From assembly GCA_000750105.3 (NCBI GenBank), contig JPHH03000062.1, positions 1-64,000 on the forward strand: a DNA stretch of 64,000 bases, given 5' to 3'. Below, piece by piece: positions 56,919 to 64,000 of the stretch. A program made the translations under genes and the position numbers. The stretch comes from Tolypocladium sp. Sup5 PDA-1. Taxonomy: Eukaryota > Ascomycota > Sordariomycetes > Hypocreales > Ophiocordycipitaceae. Every line of letters starts with the position of its first letter. Within the stretch, counting starts at the first letter, position 1. The notes beneath the pieces were generated by a model, which saw nothing but the letters and a program-made list of their open reading frames with translations, did no database searches and was not told where the DNA came from.

Positions 56919-59418
56919 CTAGAGTTCACCCAGTGTCCCCTGGAATAATGTATCGCTGTCTAATGGAGTTTGTTTGGAATTGACGCCGTTGGTGCTGCTG
57001 CCGTTCCAGTCGGTTGTGCACAGCAAGTTGTCATCAAAGAAGGGAGACGCGTAGACCCGTCGATAACTTCCGTCTTGTGGCATTGTCGGGTAGACCGTGC
57101 TGCTGTGTGAAGCTTCAGTCGCGTTAGCTTCGCAGAGTCAGGGCTCGGGAGACTTGCTTACTGCGCCGCACGACCGCCGTACTCTGAGTCGAGTCTTCCA
57201 AGCCAATGCTAGGGCCGTAAAGGTCGGCGAACGCTGTGTAACACTCTGTGAATGCGTCAAGATTCGCCAAAGCCGTTTCTGTACCGATGTCTGTGTCCGC
57301 GGCGTCGGCCAAGTACTCGCTTTGCATAGCGTCGTCTTCGCCAGTGCCGCAATTACTAGTCGTAACAAGGGACTCCTCTGCAGAGGATGCTGGTGATCGA
57401 GGGAAGTCCCCGATCAACAGAGTCTCAATCTCCTCCGACCCAATCAACCGTAAAATGTCTTTGAGTATGTCTGTTGCTTGATCCCAGAGCGGGTTACTGA
57501 AACTGCATTTCGAGGGCAGCTTGATGATGCGCGCCAAACCCATTTTACACTCGCGAGCATGATTTGATGTAGGTTTCAACAGCGCGAGCATTCCCAGTAT
57601 GGCTCCGGATGTGAATGACAAGACCCCCAGGTGTGTCACGAGAGGCGTCTTGGCAGCCATTCGCAGGATGTCGGAGTGTTGGTCTATACGGGCTATTCGC
57701 ATTGCTGATTCGAAACAACGTGACCGGCCAAGACTCGTCATATCCGAGCCATCTTCTTGGGCATCTTCTGGCTGCGGTCCAGTCGTCACCTCTGTTCTCG
57801 AAGTGCTGTCCGATTTTTTGTATGCGATAAACGGCCTAAAAAGCAGTAATTGAATGTGCTCGCAAAGCACTCGGAGGGTAAGTGCTTGTAAACGGAACGT
57901 CCGGCTCGTCGGGTCCTGGCCGCTATCGTCATTCCGATGGGTATAAGATTCCAGGCGAAGCTCAGGCGGAAGCGCTATCCTCAGCTGGTTAAGTTTGCCG
58001 TAGATGTCCCTTGTATCGTCCATGTCTCCTCCGCGCCGACCATGAGAAGAGTTCCTCCTACAATTGAGCCGCGACGCAATCCGATACAGCTGGGTTCTGT
58101 ATCTGTGAAACGAGTAAACAGTGACAGGCTGCAAGGATCCATCGTCCCGCAGTTCAGAAGACTGAAACTCTCTTGATCTGGCCGAGTTATCTTCGATGTC
58201 GAGAGGTTCTGTCACATTGACGTCCTCCGACTTGATGATTGGGGCATTGCCTGCCACCAAAGCCGCAAACCTGGGAGACGTCAGTCCTAACTCTACCAAA
58301 ATGTACTGGTGTATCACTCCATACCCGTCCCCGGCGTATATCGTCCACCATACTCTCTTGCGAATCTCGCGATCAACAGTACTCATCGTGACGCGATCCA
58401 TCGTTTTGTCAAGCCGCATGTCCTGAGCGGCGCGGATAGCTGAACTCAACACTACCGAAGCTCGTCGCGGCCTCCGGTTAAGCAGATAGTACATGGGCAG
58501 AAGACAAGTAAAGGAAACCCAGTCTAGATTATACTCGTCGAAAGAGTCCAGAAAGTGCCTCTCCAAGGAAGCCGCAAACGCTGATCGAAGAACAGGCACA
58601 TCAGCCCGAGGTGTAAGCTTCTCTAAGTCCTCCACCGGCGCGAAATGCAGCCCAATGAGGAGCACGATTAAAGCGAGCATGAGAAACGGCCGATCAGATT
58701 GGGAGCAGGCATTCGCGTTCACCAGTGCATTCAGGCGCACGCGAAAGGTTGGTTCATGAAGGAGCGGTATGTACCAATGTACAGCGTGAAGATAGGAGTC
58801 GACGAGGAAGTCGACAATCAGTGGTGCGGGGAGTTCGTGGCCTAAGATGTCGCGAATGTTCACCTTATCAGAGTGAGGGATTTGATGGACAAGGCTGCGG
58901 CCGGGCACGGCATCGGCACGACAAGTACTGCCTGCCGGTTTGTTATGAACGGCAAATATCTACCAAGTATGTTATAAGGCGGACGCTGCGAGGGAAGCCT
59001 CCGTGTGTTTACCTGCTCTACAAGTCGGAAGGTTGACAGATATTCCACCTGCGTAGGAGAGCCGGCTGATGGCTGCTGAGAAACATGCCGCGTCTTGGCA
59101 GTGCCACAAAGCGAAGTGTCTGCCTTTCGCTTGCCCGTAGCAGTGGGCAATGGGCGTTCTTGGGCATGGTTGCTTGAGTCATACATGGTGAGCGAAGGAA
59201 ACAGGCGAGCTTCAGGGGTATCCGTCTTACCCCAACAGATCCGTCGATGGCATGCACTGCACTCCCGAACGGACACACAGCTGACACGGAGGATGAGGGT
59301 CACACTGAAGAAGCCGTCAGAGCCAGTCCGCCGACGAGTGCTTGTGACAAGGATATGGGACCTTCAGTTTCTGGCGTCGGCAGCGCACACAGGCGCTTCG
59401 CACCCGACCGCGTTGCAT
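56919..59418 (-). CDS. Zn2Cys6 transcription factor
   Basis: Five exons (59418-59362, 59304-59231, 59172-59013, 58959-57162, 57112-56919) give 760 residues. All four introns are 49-58 nt and keep frame; the first has a weak donor (GTCCCA). The DNA-binding cluster A-C-V-R-C-R-R-Q-K-L-K-C-D (cysteines 10, 13, 20, 26, 29, 36) fits CX2CX6CX5CX2CX6C exactly and is split by intron 1. The middle holds the fungal-specific regulatory domain (F-L-V-D-S-Y-L-H-A-V-H-W-Y-I-P-L-L-H, then R-K-R-V-W-W-T-I-Y). The last exon, past an in-frame stop at 57124, adds a conserved-looking tail. It is a nuclear regulator binding CGG-type sites. Neighbouring alkylsulfatase and transporter genes are candidate targets. 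Confidence 0.88.
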
Positions 59419-60191
59419 GGCTAGGACCTTGAGATAGACTTGTCTGAGCCGGGAGACCTGACATTGACAGCTGAATCAGTTGGGTGTCGAGATAATCGTT
59501 TGAACATAAGAGAGTAAAGAACAAGACTCTAGATGGCCAGGCAATGGACTGTCCCGTTCCAGGTTCAGTTTGCAACTCGAAGCCCCTTTGTTGATGACAT
59601 ATTACATGCTACTGCCAGTTCAGCTACGTTTGTCAACTTTGGGAGTCGGGGGTGGCTTGGTGGGGCGATCCGTTGGCCGCCTTTGTGCGGGGAAGACGCC
59701 GCGGACCGCGGCCCAATGATTCTGGCAATTCATCATGAAAGCCGCCAAGGAACGGTATTGGCGCGTGTGTATCGATCCGTTACCTCAATATTGTCTATAA
59801 GTTTCAAGTTGCCAGCATGGAGCACTAACAGACATTGTGTCGGGTCCAATTGCCACCAGGCGTTACGCATAAAGATTCAGCTCGGCTCTGCAGGACGGGC
59901 GGGGCATGATCCATCACACAACGAGGGGCCAATCTAGACATACAAAGACTCTTGGTTTTCCCTCTAATTAAACGAGGAAGTTGATTCCCTTTATCTTGGG
60001 CCATTGGGGCTATGCTGTGTGAACTTGAGGGACTCATCGTACGATGTGATGCGGATACAGGAGGTTGTTGTGGACGAGGCGTTTGACTGGGCGTTTGACC
60101 CTCCATGCGAGCCTCAATCGACCTTGTGATATTATGTGACAATGCGACATGGTCTTTGGTCCACGGAACGAGGTCAGCAACCTCGACGCAA
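59419..60191. other. Intergenic
   Basis: Upstream of the regulator gene and downstream of the alkylsulfatase gene. A 134-codon plus-strand ORF at 59533-59937 shows no family features and is not accepted. Confidence 0.45.
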
Positions 60192-62012
60192 TTAAAACCG
60201 GCTTGCCACCGCCTGCTTCTCCTTGAGCTGCACGGAGCAGAGTTTGAGCAACCTCTCCAGCGGATCGCAACTCCCAGAAGCTTTGGATCCTGCCAAGGCC
60301 ATGTCTCCGTTCAGGACATCGAGGAGCTCCTTCTTGCGCAGGGTTAGAGCCAAAGAGGCTGCATCAATACCGCCCCCTTTGGTGCAACGATGCGTCAGAG
60401 CGCCGTTGCTCAGGCAAACTCGCCAACCGATCCCGAGTTCTGGGTCCTGAATGTGTATCGCGAGAGACTCTTCGGCTGCATCCAAGCCGTCGAGCCGGAT
60501 CGAAAGACAGTCGAGCCATTGATCCACGGTCCCAAGGGGGTTCAGGGCAGGAAAGCCTTGTCTTGTCACAGGTCGGTTGTGAACGGATCGCAGCTCCATT
60601 GCACCCGTCAGAAAAAAGTTCCGCCACGTCGCATTCTCTGAACCGAACCCCAGCCTTTCAAACACGGATGCCAATGCCGTTCTCGCCGCCTTGTCTGTCG
60701 GGTCTGCTTGAACCGCGTGGTCCAGCAATGTGGCTGCAAAGCGGAGATCCCCTGCTTGAGCGAAGCCTTCAGCCTTCTTCAAGAGCTCCTTCACGCCGCC
60801 GAAGCACTCGACATAGCGTCGGCCTTCCTCGGCTAGTGGGTGTGGCCACAAGTGAGCAGGATTGCCATTGAACCACGTCATGTATCGTTGGTAGATCCCC
60901 TTGACGTTATGGCTGACCGAGCCATAGAAGCCTTGGGCATGCGCCGCGTCTCTCAGCCTCGGCGGCAGGGTCAATCGCTCGGCAATTTCGGTACCGTTGA
61001 GACCTTGATTCATCAATCGCAGCGTTTGGTCGTGCAGATATGCGTAGAGATCTCTCTGCTCCGAAACAAGTTGCACAACGTTCGAGTTGCCCCAGGTTGG
61101 CCAGTGGTGCCCGGCAAAGACGACTTCCGATTGCTGGCCATATAGTTCGATCGTCTCGTCGAGATGGCTGGACCACGACTTGGCATCTCGAACGAGGGCA
61201 CCGCGGAGCGTTGTGATGTTATGCAGACAGTGTGTAGCGCATTCCGATATGTACAATGCTTTCCGATCGGGGACGTAAAAATTGATCTCGGCCGGTGCTT
61301 CGGTTTCTGGGACCATTTGGAAGACCAATTTCAGGCCGTCAATTTCCATCTCCTGTCCGGTTTCTTGGATCAAAGTGTTGGGAGGGACCAGGGAGCTCGA
61401 GCCAGTCGAGACGCACATGCCGAGTCCGCATCCCACTTGACCGCCCGGGCCTTTCGGTAGCGGCGTCCCGTACATGTAAGCCGCGCGTCGAAGCATTGCG
61501 GGACCAGCAAACACGTTCTCGCTCATTGCCTCCTCGATGAAGCCACTTGGAGCAATGATGGGGATTTCCTTATCAAGCGGCAGAACACCCAGAGCGCCTC
61601 CAAAATGGTCGGTGTGCGAGTGAGAGTATACGACCCCCAGCACCGGTCGTTTTCCGCGATGAGTCTGGTACAACGACAGAGCCGCGGCTGCACACTCTGC
61701 CGATATCAAGGGGTCGACGACGACGATTCCGGACTGGCCCTCCAAGATGGTCATGTTGGAGAGGTCGAACCCTCGAACCTGGTAAATGCCAGGAAGCACC
61801 TCGAATAAACCGTGGAGTGCAGTGAGCTTGCTGTGCTCCCACAACTTTTTGTTCACGGTCGGGGATACAGGTCCCTCAAGGAACTTGTAAACGTCGCCGT
61901 TCCATACTTCTCGTCCGCCGTGTCCGTTGATCACACATGGCTCAAGGGTGCCAATGAAGCCCCGGTGAGCATCCTTGGATGATGAAAGCGTGTCTTCGTG
62001 ATTGCCGGCCAT
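60192..62012 (-). CDS. MBL-fold alkylsulfatase (SdsA1/BDS1-like)
   Basis: Single exon, 606 residues from ATG 62012; the longer frame begins only with a GTG. The metallo-beta-lactamase zinc motif H-S-H-T-D-H-F-G-G lies at 131-139. Further ligands are expected in E-C-A-T-H and in F-A-G-H-H-W-P. An alkylsulfatase dimerisation region (L-L-D-H-A-V-Q-A-D-P near 430-450) and a C-terminal SCP2-like domain complete the SdsA1 layout. The enzyme hydrolyses linear alkyl sulfates such as dodecyl sulfate to alcohol and inorganic sulfate; yeast BDS1 is a known fungal member of apparent bacterial origin. It is divergent with an anion transporter, sharing a 559-bp promoter, so uptake and cleavage of sulfate esters for sulfur or carbon is a reasonable inference. 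Confidence 0.93.
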   Translation of the reverse strand: MAGNHEDTLSSSKDAHRGFIGTLEPCVINGHGGREVWNGDVYKFLEGPVSPTVNKKLWEHSKLTALHGLFEVLPGIYQVRGFDLSNMTILEGQSGIVVVDPLISAECAAAALSLYQTHRGKRPVLGVVYSHSHTDHFGGALGVLPLDKEIPIIAPSGFIEEAMSENVFAGPAMLRRAAYMYGTPLPKGPGGQVGCGLGMCVSTGSSSLVPPNTLIQETGQEMEIDGLKLVFQMVPETEAPAEINFYVPDRKALYISECATHCLHNITTLRGALVRDAKSWSSHLDETIELYGQQSEVVFAGHHWPTWGNSNVVQLVSEQRDLYAYLHDQTLRLMNQGLNGTEIAERLTLPPRLRDAAHAQGFYGSVSHNVKGIYQRYMTWFNGNPAHLWPHPLAEEGRRYVECFGGVKELLKKAEGFAQAGDLRFAATLLDHAVQADPTDKAARTALASVFERLGFGSENATWRNFFLTGAMELRSVHNRPVTRQGFPALNPLGTVDQWLDCLSIRLDGLDAAEESLAIHIQDPELGIGWRVCLSNGALTHRCTKGGGIDAASLALTLRKKELLDVLNGDMALAGSKASGSCDPLERLLKLCSVQLKEKQAVASRF

Positions 62013-62571
62013 GATGTTGGGATGTTTGGGGTAGAGATGCTCGCTCTGGCGACTTGGGGCTTGCTTATTGTAGTTGTCCAACAAGCTTGAGAGGTGACGC
62101 GCTGTTGACGGGCCAAACGGAGGTGCGAAGGCCCGTATATAAGTGTACACTTGCCCGCGACTTTATCCTTGGATAAACTTCGTTAGCGAAAGTAAGCACA
62201 CTCCAGAGTCCGCCGGGTCAGGGCTCCACCGGCATCCTGCAAGTATTCCTCCACCGGGTCAATTGTTGGAACATTGCATTGCTCTGGAGCCTGCATCATC
62301 CGATCCGGTGGATTTTCTGTCGCTCTGGCATTTACACACCGTTTCATTCGGCGTTGTGGGACATCTGGTCCCGGAGGCCGGAGCGGCTGGAGCCCAATCC
62401 TCCAATCGGAGCGCCGCTTGTTCCGGTGGAATACCGTCTACTCCACGTTGTGCCAATGATGGCTGTGCCTACTGATTCACCCACGATCGTCCCTCATAAA
62501 GGGTCGTTAGGCTCGTTACTCCCTGTGTGCAGTCCGTTTGGCCATGTCAATAACCCTTCAAAGTACCCAAC
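62013..62571. promoter_or_regulatory. Divergent promoter with four TCCACCGG sites
   Basis: Between the alkylsulfatase (minus) and MFS (plus) starts. TCCACCGG occurs at 62225-62232 and 62250-62257. Its reverse complement CCGGTGGA occurs at 62305-62312 and 62423-62430. The sites thus form two inward-facing pairs. The CGG core fits a Zn2Cys6 regulator; one is encoded at 56.9-59.4 kb. Confidence 0.6.
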
Positions 62572-64000
62572 ATGGCTTCCCTTGCGACAAGCCCAGCTGC
62601 CGAACAGGAGAAGCAGCATGACAGCATCTCCAACGCAGAAATAACTCCCAGCTTCCATGAACAACGCTTTGCTCGTATTCAACGCCGAATCGACTGGAGA
62701 CTCCTGCCGGCGCTGGGCCTCATATACGGCATCTCGCTTATGGACCGCAAGAACACTGCTAATGCGGCAATCGCTGGCATGCTTGTGGATCTCAAAATCA
62801 ATGATGGCTTTGGCTACAACATCATCACGCTGAGCTTCTTCATATCCAACGTGCTTGCGCAACCTGTCATGGCAGTGCTCTGTCGCAAATTCGGAGCAAA
62901 GCTCTTCTTGTCAGGGATATGCGTTGCTTGGGGTGCGGTCGTGATTGGGCTTGGTTTTGCCCAGCATTGGGTGGTGATGATTCCCTTGCGGCTGCTTTTG
63001 GGGCTGTTCGAGGCTGGCTTCGCTCCTGGTTCCGTGTATTTGCTATCAACGTGGTACACTCGATGTCTGTTTCCAGGCTTCCAGTGGTCTTGTAAGCGCT
63101 TGGCTAACTCTGCGGTAGTCGAGATTGGCCGCCGTTACTCCATCTTCTACATGAGCGGATGCCTTCTCGCGGCACTATCCGGAGTCCTGGCGTTTGGTCT
63201 CATGCAATTGAATGGCAGGGAAGGGCTCGCAGGTTGGAGATGGTTCGTACCACGATACCCATACCTGCGGAGATGCACTGACAAATAGATTTCAGGATCT
63301 TCATATTAGAAGGAGTCATTACATGTGCCGTCGGCATGCTTTCCTACGTATTGATGGTCAAGTTTCCCGACGAAGAGCTCGAGAAACCGACGTCTTGGTT
63401 TCTGAAGCCCGACGAGATCAGGACAGTCATACGTAGACTGGACGCGGACCGCGGAGACGTCGATGCCGGACCATTCAAGCTAAAGAGTTTTGTTAAGCCA
63501 GCGAAGAACGTGGAAATATGGATATTTGCGTTTGCCTTCTTGTAAGTGACCATTCTGCCGGGTGGGGCATTGGGGCTAACCAGACCAGCCTGGCGACGAC
63601 TGTGTCATACTCATTTGCATTCTTCCTGCCCATTGTCCTGCAGCAAAGCCTGAAGTTCAGTGTCGTGGCAGCGCAGTGCCTGGGGACACCACCGTATGTG
63701 TTTGCCGCGCTGTACATGTTTACTGGGTCTTGGATGAGCGATCGCTATCGGAAGCGGGCGACTGTTATTCAGATAAACTCGTTGGTTAGCATCATCGGAC
63801 TGCCCATCATGGGCTTCCACCACAACCCTTCAGTTCGGTACTTTGGCATATTTCTTGCGGTGGCTGGCGTCAACGCCAACGTCCCCGCCATCATGGCCTG
63901 GCAGGTACGTATTTTGTCTCCATCCCCGGGAATACGAGCTGAAAAGATTGGCACAGGCAAACAATGTTCGAGGGCAATGGCAAAGAGCCTTTTCCTCGAC
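62572..64000 (+). CDS. Dal5-type MFS anion transporter, 3' end outside window
   Basis: Five exon parts (62572-63064, 63119-63242, 63296-63541, 63589-63904, 63957 to the window edge) with introns of 54, 53, 47 and 52 nt. The N-terminal hydrophilic stretch ends in R-R-I-D-W-R-L-L-P, typical of the anion:cation symporter family (allantoate, nicotinate, cysteine and sulfonate permeases). Helices such as G-L-F-E-A-G-F-A-P-G-S-V-Y-L-L-S-T-W-Y follow. Intron 1 is 54 nt, a multiple of three, has a weak GTCTGT donor and contains no in-frame stop, so a retained form would add 18 residues between helices. Its divergent arrangement with the alkylsulfatase suggests a sulfonate or sulfate-ester substrate. 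Confidence 0.88.

Noticed and set aside
59533..59937. 134-codon plus-strand ORF
   Set aside because: No family resemblance or splice context; lies in the intergene between two minus-strand genes.

Overview
The window reads as nuclear DNA of a filamentous ascomycete (Pezizomycotina). The genes carry short introns of about 36-156 nt with GT..AG borders and CTAAC/CTGAC branch sites. Several families are fungal (Zn2Cys6 regulator, TRI12-type MFS, Dal5-type MFS, S8 protease), and about 14 kb shows repeat-induced point mutation (RIP). The gene set would suit a hypocrealean Sordariomycete, but that is inference.

Layout. A small unknown gene lies at 0.1-0.7 kb and a frameshifted remnant at 1.1-1.6 kb. 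From about 1.7 to 16.4 kb there is a TA-rich island almost free of CpA and TpG: RIP-mutated LTR retroelements with a Ty3/Gypsy-like pol on the minus strand, inside an outer repeat pair. A decayed zinc-finger gene (16.9-17.7 kb) and an apparently intact, un-mutated Tc1/mariner element (18.0-19.5 kb) follow. Next come an alpha/beta hydrolase (20.1-21.2), a broken ABC transporter (22.1-22.6) and a TRI12-type MFS pump (22.8-24.8). The stretch 25-29 kb is accessory: a 32-base G run, an un-mutated solo LTR of the same family as the RIP island, and an ankyrin-repeat pseudogene.

The interval 29.7-38.1 kb holds a beta-lactamase-fold hydrolase, an NCS1 nucleobase/hydantoin-type symporter and a 999-residue HyuA-DUF917 protein. 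The last two are divergent and share a 1.5-kb intergene with three copies of ATTACGCAAT. At 40.5-41.9 kb is a secreted subtilisin, at about 42.5 kb a response-regulator remnant, and from 42.9 to 50 kb a GC-rich interval without a supportable gene that leads into a CaMKK/SAK-type kinase (50-53.8). ALG2 is at 54.9-56.4 kb.

The right end (56.9-64 kb) has a Zn2Cys6 regulator, an alkylsulfatase and a Dal5-type anion transporter. The last two are divergent around a 559-bp promoter with four exact TCCACCGG/CCGGTGGA sites. This looks like a small regulated module for uptake and cleavage of sulfate esters. Exon borders were read by eye from splice signals, frame and family resemblance; no alignment or RNA evidence was available.
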